Positions 21,871-33,317 of a DNA stretch of 64,000 nucleotides are shown in pieces. Each line of letters begins with the position of its first letter. The stretch's first letter is position 1. Origin of the DNA: Rhizopus sp. PT2906 (Eukaryota; Mucoromycota; Mucoromycetes; Mucorales; Rhizopodaceae); assembly GCA_025529335.1 (NCBI GenBank), contig JAMYHX010000062.1, positions 62,001 through 126,000 of the forward strand, in the 5' to 3' direction. The position numbers were made by a program, and so were the translations under genes. The notes below the pieces were generated by a model, which worked only from the letters and a program-made list of their open reading frames with translations, had not been told where the DNA came from and made no database searches.

Positions 21871-22878
21871 TTAAACTCTGCAGTTGGTGAAGGCCATGAC
21901 CAAGATATCCGTAGCACCCACATCAGCTAAAAGATCCATCACTTCACCTTTTCTCTTCTTTTCAATCATGGCCGTGACGGCGACCCAACCTTCATGAGAA
22001 TCTAATGCAGAGACAGTAGGTGCTTGACGACCAGGCGTGATTTGAACCGCGCGAGCAAGGTTGACGCGTTCGATGTTGTATGTACAAAGGACATACTTTT
22101 CGGCGGTAATGACACCGCGGATACGAGAAGCGATTTTATCAACGAGGTCTTGATGGTGAGAGTTCTTGTTGGACATCAAGACAGCTTGAGTTTCTAATAA
22201 GGTATGAATATCGTGAAGGCCAGCTGCACGCATTGTTTCTCCGGATTCTATGTCAATGTGATTAGACGATGTTTAGTTTTTGTTTATAAACATGCGTTGC
22301 TTACCAACCAAATCAACTATAAAAAAAAAATATGAATGAGTGGTTGTGATGATGATATTTTATAATAACTTACTAATGCCGTCAGCAAGGCCTAAAGCAC
22401 AAGCAGCTTCGACAGATCCAGAAACATAGTTGATGGTCGTCTTTGTGCCAGCAGCTTTATCGACGGGCTCAAATACTTTTCTAGCAAATGCATCAAAGCT
22501 GGTAACGATACGTTTACCAGCCAACTGTTCAATGGTTTGGAATTCACCTTTGACAGGTACCTGAATACATAAACGGCATTTACCGAACCCAAGCTCCATC
22601 ACCTCTGTTACTTTATCCGACACTTCATTTTCGACAATCATGTCTTGTCCAGAGATACCCAAATCGACGTTACCTTCAGCGACGTATTTGGGAATATCGG
22701 CAGCAGGTAAGAAAATAAGAGCGATGGGCAAATTGGTGCAGAGAGCAATATCTTGACGTAAACGACGATTGAAGTGAATATCAGAGCCGTGCAAGAGTTG
22801 TAAACATTGTTCGTAAAGACGTCCCTTTTTGGGAATCGCAAATAAAAGTCGGTTATCCAAGTCTTTGACAAAATCCAT
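21871..22878 (-). CDS. HIS1: ATP phosphoribosyltransferase
   Basis: Exons 22374-22878, 22305-22316 and 21871-22247; 297 aa. First step of histidine synthesis (ATP plus PRPP), long HisG form. Seen: LLFAIPKKGRLYEQ, VDLGISGQDMIVE, GSVEAACALGLADGI and, across the joins, IDLVESGETMRAAGL. The C-terminal regulatory domain ends VGATDILVMAFTNCRV, typical of histidine-inhibited enzymes. Exon 2 is a 12-nt micro-exon supplying only part of I-DLV-E; skipping it would keep frame but remove four residues from the PRPP-binding region. Confidence 0.95.
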
Positions 22879-23260
22879 GATATCTGAAAGATAAAGAAAA
22901 AAAAAAAAAGAACTATAAAAATATTTTTAGACAGCTCAATTTGACAGAAAACGTCACAGTCAATGCCCGCCTTTTTTTTTAATTTAAACAAAAAAACGTG
23001 CCATGAAGTAGGTGTATGTAGCTTATTCTTTCACCTTGGATCATTGTGACTCATAGTCTTGTATTCATTTCTTTTTTGTTTGTTTTTACATTTGTTCCAA
23101 AAAGGGGATCCGTTTGGTTCAATAAAGAGGTTTTTTTTTTTTAAAAAAAAAAGCCTTCAAACATTTCCCCGCCCAATGAAAGCCTTTTTCTTTATCCGTG
23201 CACACCAGAAATACATAGTTGCACTCTTTTATGCAAAAATACATTCTAATATACAAGTCA

Positions 23261-24464
23261 TTATTTGAGCAAACCCATGACAAATTCAAACATGAATACA
23301 GCAGATGCATTTGTAGGAAAAGCTCGTAAAAAGGATGGTAAAAAGCCTACAAAAAGTTAGTACTTGTATAACAAACATGACTCTTTTACCTCTATAAAAC
23401 CCACGTAATCCTTCAGTTTGGTATACAAAACGTGCTACTGAAGTAGGCGTAGGGAACTTCTTTGGGGATACATCCGGTTGTGTCATGTATCGGTTTTTCA
23501 CCACATCTTTTTTTTTTTTAAATCATTGTGACTCACATTCAATTGTTTTGTTTTTTTTTGTTTTTTTACCTGAAGGAAATGCGCCAATCCAAAACGCGGT
23601 TGCACTTAGACCACCAGCAATAAATGAGACGGAGCCTTCTGACAGATTGACCTTGGTCAACTCTTTTGTAAATACTTCATATGAACTCCAGAATACGAAA
23701 AACCAACTTCGGAATAACATGGTGGGTAGTAATCCTTGCCAGAGACCAAAGATACCGTTATTGCGAACCTATGATATATTAGTTCTTTTGATTTTTTGTT
23801 TTGTTTCTCTATTACCACTTGTCTAATACAATCAATCGGTCCCTTGTACACTTTTGTGCCTGCATCATATTGAACTTGTAATCTTGCCTTGATTTGTTCG
23901 ACAGGTGTAGCCACAAAGGACACTGTGAGTCCACCTGCTAATCCTGCAAGTCCATGTTGAAAGACAGATAAAGGTCTATCACCGTTCCATCTTTGCATAA
24001 ACATACGAGCATTATGTAAAGTGCCTAACCTAAACATCTTTAGTTGCTCTCCTTGACTTATTCTGTGTGTAAATTTACATGATACTATCCATAAACATCC
24101 AGCCTACGAGTGGTGGTGTAGCTCCCTTGTAGAGTGCAGATGGACCTTCGTGTCGTATCGTCTTTAGGAAACAATCAAGGGGGCCTTTGAATCTTCCATC
24201 TGCTTTGCTGGTTGTCTGCATACGAATCTTGACGGTATCTTGTAAAAAATTAGTCTATAAAATAAGGCACACATATCTATATTTGTATACCAAAGGGGTG
24301 ACCCACAACTAATTTTGTTATACCAGAAGCCATACCGGCAGCAAATCCACGGACACGATTGCGTAGTGACTCATCAATGAGGTCTGGATTTGCTTTATTC
24401 TCTATAAATCATCAGACTTTTTCGATTCATTTTGTGTGTGGTTCTAAAGTTTACCTATAGACAT
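23261..24464 (-). CDS. mitochondrial carrier (SLC25 family, YMC1/basic-amino-acid-like)
   Basis: Seven exons: 24455-24464, 24291-24401, 24079-24238, 23816-24029, 23570-23768, 23390-23506, 23261-23346; 298 aa. Three carrier repeats with signatures HPFDTVKIRMQ, TPVEQIKARLQVQ and FPSDVVKNRYMTQ. Other blocks: MDSIMLGTLHNARMF and FRSWFFVFWSSYE. The pattern fits the YMC1/ORC-like branch; substrate cannot be set. The first exon is only 10 nt. All six introns keep frame. A poly-T tract sits just downstream. Confidence 0.88.
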
Positions 24465-24687
24465 TGAAATAAGAAAAAGAAAAGAAATACAAATGCGCGC
24501 TCGTTTAAAAAGTCACGACAGCAAAGAAGAAGCATCATGATGTGTAACAGCATTTTATCCAATAAGATGAAAGAACCATGCAGTTCCTTTTTTAGAAGTA
24601 ACCGTATTCAACTTTTTCATTTCTCCACATTTCTCTTCTCTTTTCTTTTCCCTCCTTTTTTTAAAAAATCAACCTTTTCTTTTTACA

Positions 24688-25652
24688 ATGTCTCAAAATG
24701 TTACCAGCATGACGATAAGCAACATACAAGATTATCCTTATTTTACGTATTCCTTAGAACAAGAGAAAAGAAAAGGTTTAACAGAGCCATGTAACCACTG
24801 CCAAAAGGTAAACAAGAGATGAATTTATATGCTTTAGAACTAATTATAATCGACCCTAGGCAAGACTCACTTGTGATGGAGGTAGCTTTCTAGTTTATTT
24901 ATTTTCTCACGACCTTATTTATATATGAAAAAAATCTTTTTAGCTCGACCATGTCAAGGATGTATCAAACGTGACCTTAGCACAACATGTTCAGATATAA
25001 CAAGGAAGAGATTGAAATCTAATCATTACTCTCCACAAGACGACCAACTATCATGTAAGCTATTGATACATTCATGAAAGAATTTTACTCAATGCATCTC
25101 CTTAAAACAGTGTTTGCCACTCCAACCATGTTACCTTTTACGCCTGCAGATCAGCCAATAGGTGAGAAAAAAGTCATTTTTTTTTACCCCACACAAATTG
25201 AATTGTTGCTTAGATTTTCCTCAAATAGAAACCACTACGACTTCTCTGAGTCATTTTATGGATAATTGTGCACTTTTTAATTTCTCCCTGACCGATTTAG
25301 GCTTTGGCTCGGAAACCGCTGGTTTAGAATATGGTGTTCTTGGTAATATGACAGACAAACAGCAGGATTGCTTTCAACCTGCAACTCCCTTTTCACCTAT
25401 TTTCACTTCTTCATTTCATTCTTCACCTGTTACCCCTAGCTCAACTACGTCTCAACAACAACAACAACAAGTGCAATATTCAGTCTCTCCTGTTCAACAA
25501 TCCTCTGCTCAAACACCGTCATCGACAACAAAGCAACCAACAAAAAGAAAAAGCCGTAGTCCAGAAAGTGTATATAACAGTGTTCAAAAGCCATTTAATT
25601 ATGCCGAGGGATTTCACTATCTTATTCAATATGTGACAGAAAAGTAGAGTGC

Positions 25653-25687
<35 letters not shown>

Positions 25688-26310
25688 GAACACGTTTGCT
25701 CATCTATCTTTTGTAATAGGATGAGTAGAGATGATCTAAAAAGGATTAGTCGAGCTCTCTCCTTATTCAGACCGTCTTTTCTATCACTGATCATGAACTT
25801 AACAGAAGAAGACTTGGTGTTTATGGAAAAGTGTATACAACGAACACTATTGGAATACGAAAAGTTGATCAGTTTCTCAGGAACACCGACTGTCGTGTGG
25901 AGAAGAACAGGCGAAGTATGCCTCGTTGGTAAAGAATTCTCTTTACTAACTCAATGGACAAAAGACATGTTATTGAATAAAAAAACGTACATCTACGAGG
26001 TAAAAAAAAAAAAGAATCAAAAGCGCGGGGTTTCTAAAAAAGCTATTAAAGTTGATGGAGAATCAGTCAGCTGTAGAATATTGGGAAAAGTTTTCAAGCC
26101 ATGCTTTTGACAATACTGACAAAGCATGCAGTTACTCATGTATATTAAGAACACCGCAGAAAAAACCTGTACCCTGTACATTTTGCTTTACCATTAAACG
26201 TGACATTTTTGATCTACCAAGCGTCATTGTCGGAAATGTAAGTTACTGTTTGATTCTATGAAACATAAAACTCTAACTTTATATATTAGTTCTTACCCAT
26301 TCTTAGTTAA
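24688..26310 (+). CDS. Zn2Cys6 transcription factor, ERT1/RDS2/AcuK type
   Basis: Eight exons: 24688-24807, 24860-24881, 24944-25054, 25111-25161, 25214-25643, 25720-25999, 26052-26237, 26290-26310; 406 aa. The zinc cluster is spread over exons 1-3: CNHCQKARLTCD, then ARPCQGCIKRDLSTTC. This matches the ERT1/AcuK group that controls gluconeogenesis and ethanol use. A Q/S/T-rich linker follows (residues about 140-220), then KMSRDDLKRISRALSLFRPS and a PAS-like region with ISFSGTPTVVWRRTGEVCLV. The intron at 25644-25719 carries a run of about 26 A. Confidence 0.85.
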
Positions 26311-27839
26311 TATTTATATACATGTGATACCTTGATATTCCCTCGCTTTCTATTTAACTCTATTTCCAATAAATACCTTTTTTTCCCGCATCGTTTCGAG
26401 TAAAAAAAATTAGAGTTGCATTCAAGTCAGGCTCTCCTTTTTTTTTTTTTTACTAAAATAATGTCGTATTTTGAAATGAGGGTTTTTCTAATAATTGGTT
26501 GATCGACTCCTCCCCTCCTGACAGCTGAGTATCATGCGTACCTTACCATATACCCACATGCACCTGGTTAGAGTAATTTAATAGCGCATCAAGTAACATA
26601 TATCATAGTATTTGAATGCCTTTAAACAATTCAGAAGGATCATCTGACACGTGGTGTCAGCTTAGAAGCTCGTTACTCGATTCAGGTCCACATGATGAAC
26701 CAAAGAACATCCAATCATCTTGCACTCCGCGAGAAAATTAGGAGAAAAGAGGTGTCCCCCTCCAAACGATGAGTTAAACAAATATATAAATGCAACAATG
26801 ACTCGTAAATCTTGCTCAGATATGACTTTGATTCCCTTTTTCTAATTCACTATATGTACTGAGACAATGTGAAGTATCAATTTCTCCCCTTTTATACTAC
26901 AGGATAAACCAGGTAAACTGAATAAAGAGCGCGTAAACGACTTAGTACAGCAGAGGGACCTCATCAATGAAAGTTGTGAATAACAACTCTTGGCCTCTCT
27001 TTAAAGCGCCCTGTTTCTAAAGTTGATTGTATACTAACTAAATATGGCACCGTCATTGATGCATAAATACTATTCCATGACAAAAAAATTTGCTGCAGAT
27101 GTAGATAGTAGTAGATTCAAGGTGTGTTGCTGAATAACACCTGATCAGTCCCCCCCCTTTTTTTTTTCTTTTCTTTTCTGCCAAGAAGACTTGTTGTACT
27201 ACCGAATATCTAATGTCACCATCACTTTATGCTTATTAAATCAAATCAAATAAATGCAATCCATCCATTCTAAAGTAATTCTATCTAATTTTAGAGTTAT
27301 GAGCCCATTCAGAGAACCTTAATGCTTGTACATGATTGGTCAGGATCCCCTAGAAATATGCATAGCTTGTCCGAAACAGGTAAATTTTGGGGACATCCCT
27401 TCACGGCCGTTCGTAGATTTTTTATGGCTCTGTACGCGCGTCATAGTGAGATATCAGTGCTCTTGTGTGAGACTATCTGAACAATTTCAATCAATGAACA
27501 ACAGCAAAGATACATAAGGAAGTTTTTAGACAGATGGAGCACGATCCCAAAGTATATTTTGACTACGGCTGGGTGAGAAACTCCATTTACAATTGACTAA
27601 TGGAGTATGAAGCTGGGGAGTCTTATAAAGCAACACCAAGAAGAATGGCTCAGATGTCATATCTGACAATTCAATGACACCATAGTAATATTGATGTAGA
27701 TTACATATCCTTATATTCTTCACAAGCCACCCAACATTCGAGCACACATTATGGTATGCAAATGCCGGACAACGATTAAGAAGTACCGTTACTCCTGGCA
27801 AGTACACATGGAGCTATTTCTCCTGCCGCTCTCCTCTTT

Positions 27840-27841
<2 letters not shown>

Positions 27842-27876
<35 letters not shown>

Positions 27877-27910
27877 AAAATAAAAATAAAAATAAATAAA
27901 AAAAATAAAG
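27842..27910 (+). repeat. 33-nt poly-A plus AAATA-type repeats
   Basis: A run of 33 A is followed by repeated AAATA units and AAATAAA. It is in intergenic DNA. It could be a retrotransposon tail but no element body was recognised upstream. Confidence 0.8.
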
Positions 27911-28859
27911 TTGTAGTCAACACTACGTTTTTGTTTGCATCTCGCTTTTTCCCAACACCCTCTGCCGGTTTAAACTTGCCATAGCAGAAAAAGATCATAT
28001 GAGCCAAGAGGCTGTAGTTGACATTGTTTTTGGAAGCTTTGACCATTGTAAAACAAATATCAATGTAGATGGTCATGTGGTTTACTGTATTTTTATTAAT
28101 TATTGACATTAATTTTATAAAATGTTGTCATAAAATAAAAAAATTATTTGCGTAAAAAGACGACAAAGAGAAATATGTTTGAATAAAACGACATCATGTC
28201 AAAAGAGAGAGAGAGAGAGAGATAATGAGTATGTGTAGAAAAAGAGAGAAACATATGTTAGTATTAGAGCATATATCCTAACATTAGTCTTACTTACCAC
28301 CGAAGTGCATTCTGGGGAGGGTAGCGATAACTACCCAGGATATTTTAAACAAAAAAAAAAAAAAAAAAAAAGGAACGGAGGACAGAGAGAACCCAGAGCA
28401 CAAGAAGAGGCAACTGGGAGAACGTTCCAGATATACACGCCAGAGAGCAAAGAGGGCGGGACAAGCGAGTCAGAGCAAGGACCATGAGGACAGGCTAGTT
28501 TTGATTTGTGAATCTTTGAACACTCAGAGGGATACTTGATAACTGCTGTAAAGAATCAAAAAAAGGACTCAATTAAAATGGGTTTTTATACTTTTTTTTT
28601 TCTTTTACAAACAAGTTTCAGGATCGGGTACCTGGAACAAAGAAATCGTATCAAATAGGAGCGATCTGCTTCGTGACCATTCAAGAATACGCATTGTCAA
28701 ATATGACTACATGTTCTTCTGATTTCATGGAAAGACCGAATAAAGAATTTAAACTTTTACAAACAGACTAAAGAGGGCTATTTCTAATATTAAGTTAATT
28801 TCAACTCCAAGACAGCCCACCTGTTAATATTACGAAAATATTCTTGGCAACGACGAATT

Positions 28860-28938
28860 TACATTTCATGCAACATGAATTTTGTTCTCACCATGGGTGT
28901 ATTTATTTTCGATCACAGGCGAATTTACTTTCCGGAAA
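28860..28938 (+). repeat. dispersed repeat, partner of 9279-9357
   Basis: Near-identical to the reverse complement of 9279-9357. It lies in the gene-poor region. Confidence 0.65.
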
Positions 28939-31900
28939 GAGTGTATAACAGCGAGTCTCTAATGTCCTACGACGACACACCGTCTGATTTCACTTATCAA
29001 AACTTCCTTTTCTTCCAAATAAAGAATTAGGCGAAAGCCTTGTCAAACTATTTAGTATGGTTTAGTTTTCCCTGCTGGCATTGCTCGGTCTCATAGATGG
29101 TTCGGCGTCAAAATATACAACCTTTCGAAACTCTCACATGAATTACAATGCCCTAAGGAAAGAACGGCATCTTTGCAGTGTTCCTACACTGCCGCTATTG
29201 CCATAAGTCTAGCCATTCCAGTCCGACGCCACTCTAGCTTCCATCTGTTCCACAAAAAATATGTGACTTAAAGAGCAACAGTTACACTAGATTGTCTTTT
29301 TATGCTCCTCTGCTTTTTCTTTCTTTGGAGGTTCACAAATCAAAAATCCATACAGAAAACTAGAAAAAGCATGCATATTTAGATATTCTTATTATTATAC
29401 TTAACCAACGATAAAATAAAGCTGCTGTCAATAAACATCGAACCTATCAAAAGTCGCACATTTGAGGCACGGTCCCAAGGTTGTGGAATCAGTTGTTTTA
29501 CTGGAGAATCATTGGTTTTTCATGACTAGCTTTTCCTTGTTCATTCATAACTTCGATATCGATGATTATGCCGACTTATCAAAGGCAGGTCGCCAAGAAA
29601 AATTCGAGCATTTATTCGACGAAAGACAAGACTTGGAAAAGATTGTTTTGAGTTAACAATGAGGTTTGAGTATGTTGAATTACTTGCAACAAATAGATTA
29701 TTTGGTTCTGTAGATGGTACATTTTTCTGCCCTTTCCTTGGTTCAGCAGTCCAAGAACTTCCAGACTGTATCACCAAAGTATTCCAAGTCTGTTCTACGG
29801 ATGATATATTTATCTCAACCAAGCAAAAACAAAAAACATCTGCAAGAACAGGATTATAAACCAGTACTACAAGAAACAACTGGAGTTTCTACAGTAAGAA
29901 ATATGACGACAAAGGCTTTTCACGAGCAAACCCGTTAGCGTCCGAAAGCCTCAATATCGTGCATTCAGCGACATCGCGTATTTTGTAGTCCTTTGCATAC
30001 CAAAACATAGAGCAAAGACAGATAAGCAAGCTGCTGCTGAAAGTGCTTGCTCAAGATGTTTCATCTTTTACCTCTGCAAGTAAGCTCATTGTAAAATATC
30101 TTGGCTTTCTGAAGAAGCATGAAAACTCTTCTTTTTCTTTGTCCTCAGCTAAAGGAACAACAAACGATCTCGTTGACATATATAATAACTCACTTGCTAG
30201 TGCATACGAAGTAAAAGAAACTGACTTGCTTACAGCTTTTTTTTTTTAATACTGTAAATATATCAAAAAACCAACCCAAATCTACAGTGTTTTCTTAAGA
30301 ACCAAGTCTTTACGTACGGAACCATATGCTATCGAATTGCTACTTATTTGAGATGCTATAGGTCAACCCTTTGAATTCTTTCTCTTTCTCTCCTTACCTT
30401 TTTATTGAAAAGGAAAGCGCTTGGCATTGTTTTTACTGTGAATGTGTGACATATTTTCTTTGTTAAAAGTCCTGACAGCAAAAAAACAAACAAACAAACC
30501 CCACAGGTTATCATAACGATCTCTTTTTCCAGCCTTGTACACACGGTTACAGCATGATGTAGTAATTTTAACATCAATCAAATTGATTTGATCATAAATA
30601 AAATCCGAAAGAAATAGTGAAGTTAAGAGGGGTGGGTTGATCTTCATATCAAATTTAGTAATCCTTTTGGGTCAGGAACATATCCAAGAGCTAAAAAATA
30701 CCCATCTTTTTCCTTAATGAATAGAATAGTTTGTTTATTCGGAAGTGTAGTTGATTATATGCAAATTATCATTCATTTACGTTACCTGCTTTCTTATACA
30801 TCTGTCATACGTAATTTATGTGGCGAATGTTCTCAGCAGCGGGTTACTTTAACAAGCGTTATCTGAACGGCACAATAGTCGCATTTGTAAAATAAAGCCA
30901 AAGATATATTTACAACAACCTCTTGCAATTGAATGAGCATTTGACTTATAATTATTCCTTGCCCTATGCTGAAATATGTGATGGCAACATCATCAGACAA
31001 AAGTTGGTATTTTTATCATTTAAGTAATGTCGGAGAAGTTGCAGATGATCCCACTTCGAAACGGAGGTGTGGACTCATCATGTATTCACTACCATGTCAA
31101 CACATACCAAGTTGCATTGGACATATACACGCCGAAAAGAAGACAAAGAAAATATATTGAGTAGCATGTCATCACGTTGGGGTTATTGCAGGATCGTAAA
31201 ATGATATTACAGCCAGCGCAGCTGAGAAGCGATGTAGGAATTCGTACTTGATTACGAAATTCCGTCGATATTGCTAAACTTAAAATATGTAAGAATATTG
31301 TATGTTTCAAGAAATTAAATGAAAAGCTATCACATTTGGCTCCTTTAGGCGCAGGCCATTTCTCGTTGTTAAACAGGCAGTCATTGTTTATGGTGGTGTA
31401 TAAAGATGGAAGGAAAAAGTAGTATTCATAATGTATCATTTATCACTTTATACTCTCAAGCATATGATTAGCTGCAATTATGTCATTTTGATTCACTGCA
31501 GAGTCGTATTACACAACTATAACCTTGATAATATGTGTTACAGCAGCAATCGTTCATATTCTTAATCTTACAATCATTTCCTCTAAACAATATTCATTCG
31601 TTCCCTGCTCTTCATTCCTATGCCCAGCCGTGTTGATCTCTCCTCTCTTTCCCTCTTTGAACTTTGTTGCCTAGTGATACCACGGTACACTAAACTTAAA
31701 CACACAGACCACTTTTATTTGCAAAAAAAAATAGAATTCAATCGGGTATACAAAGTAATCTGAAACAAAGGACGCTATTTGTCATACATTTTCAATTGTC
31801 GTCATAGCTTAATTCTTATTGGACACCGCTGATCTCTCTACTATCCTCTGCTGTCCCCTTTCAATGTATGGTGAATGCCAATTCAGAAAACAAGGCATTC

Positions 31901-32070
31901 ATTTCAGTCTAACTTTTTATAGAAATTCATCATTCTATGACGTTATTCCCCGAGCGTAAAAAAAAGCAAGAGCAAGGAAAATCCCTTTTTGTACCTTTGT
32001 CCATTGTATAAATATATATCGTTCTTTTTTTTTTCTTTTCTTTTTTTTTTTTTTTTTATTACTACACGGA

Positions 32071-33070
32071 ATGTCACAAGATAACTACTTTATTATGCAA
32101 CAACAGCAACAACAACAAAGACCTATAAAAAGCGGTTTATTGAATAGAAGGCAGCAACAAAAAGGTGGTTATTTACAACCATTAGAGCTACCATCCTTAC
32201 CTCCGCTTTCACAGCTATTACCGGCGAATAACAAGGTGGATAATAATAATACCAATATGGAAGCAACAGCAGCAGCAGCAGCAGCGGCGGCTGCTGCTGC
32301 TGCTGCTGTTTCAATGAATGGAATGATACCCACGACAGCTACATTCGCTCCACAAACGCAACCTCAAATGATGTATGACTATACCGTCCAACCTACTGAG
32401 ACAGTTCATCCTGGCCAATATCAATTGAACACCAATCCAGTCCTGGTAGATCCAGCTACAACCACAACGACTACCAGTACAGATATGATGGCTGCTGCTG
32501 TCATGATGCCCTTTGATTCCATGTATACCGCCACACTCCAACCCGGATTAACCGCCGATCCGGCCATGATGCCAGCCCCTATTGATTACAATCAAAACAC
32601 ACAACAGAGGACAAGACAGCTGAGCAACGCCAGCAGTGCCAGCTCCTCTGTGGAAAAAATTTATTCATTTGTGGAAATTCCTGGTACAAATCAAAAAAAG
32701 CGACCCAGAAGGAGATATGATGAAATCGAACGACTATACCATTGTAACTGGCCAGGATGTACAAAGGCTTACGGCACACTGAACCATTTAAATGCACATG
32801 TCAGCATGCAAAAACATGTAAGAATGGTTTCATCATATGTATGAATATATGCTTACTAACTTGTCTTAGGGACCAAAACGAAGTCCAAGTGAATTTAAGG
32901 AAATGAGAAAAGAATGGCGTCGGCAAAAGAAAGAAAGAGAGGCACAAAAGAAGGCGGCTGAACAAATGATGAAACATGAGCAACAACAACAACAACAACA
33001 ATCAATATCTTTAATTAATAACCATCATAACTTTGAACAAATACCAGCCGAATTGAATGGCTTTTACTAA
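32071..33070 (+). CDS. C2H2 zinc-finger transcription factor, CON7-like
   Basis: Exons 32071-32817 and 32870-33070; 315 aa. One C2H2 finger near residues 228-250: YHCNWPGCTKAYGTLNHLNA with H-x-S-M-Q-K-H, continued after the intron by GPKRSPSEFKEMRKEWRRQK. This extended finger plus basic helix is the hallmark of the CON7 group, which in plant-pathogenic fungi controls development and cell-wall genes. The N-terminal half is low complexity: poly-Q at 8-16, poly-Ala at about 67-79 and a TTTTTT stretch. The intron splits the finger from its basic extension. A T-rich leader precedes the start. Confidence 0.88.
32266..32309 (+). repeat. CAG/CTG palindromic triplet tract in coding sequence
   Basis: Left arm 32266-32285 (ACA then GCA units) is perfectly complementary to right arm 32290-32309 (GCT units) with a GGCG loop. 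It lies inside the poly-Ala tract of the CON7-like gene and is in frame throughout. Confidence 0.9.
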
Positions 33071-33317
33071 AATACACATTGTACATTACTTTCTCTATCT
33101 CTTGTTATTATTTCTTAAAAGTTGTCTATCGTCCGTGTGTACATACTCTGTTATATTCTGTTAGTAAATAAAATATACATATTACATCATTTGCATAAAA
33201 GTCGATATAGCGGTCATTGAACAATTTCCCATAGAAAAATTGCAGACATTTATAAATTCATTTCTTTACCACTTTTTCCTTTTTTTTTTTTTTTTTTTCA
33301 CTATAGCAACAATCACC

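Larger units (their letters stand above)
26311..32070. other. 5.8-kb gene-poor region
   Basis: No intact gene can be supported. It contains a 33-nt A run (27842-27874) followed by AAATA repeats, (GA)n at 28205-28222, a GC- and purine-rich block at 28370-28495, the dispersed repeat at 28860-28938, and broken frames at about 27526-27807 (minus), 29462-29940 and 30043-30249 (plus) without recognisable domains. The frames are short and interrupted, so decayed repeats or genes are likely. Confidence 0.6.

Noticed and set aside
27842..27910. Poly-A with AAATA as a LINE or SINE tail
   Set aside because: No element body or target duplication could be recognised next to it.
28305..28487. 60-aa charged ORF
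   Set aside because: Produced by the A run and purine-rich block; composition explains the open frame.
29462..30249. Three short frames on the plus strand in the gene-poor region
   Set aside because: They are interrupted by stops and no splicing joins them into a recognisable protein; kept only as possible decay.
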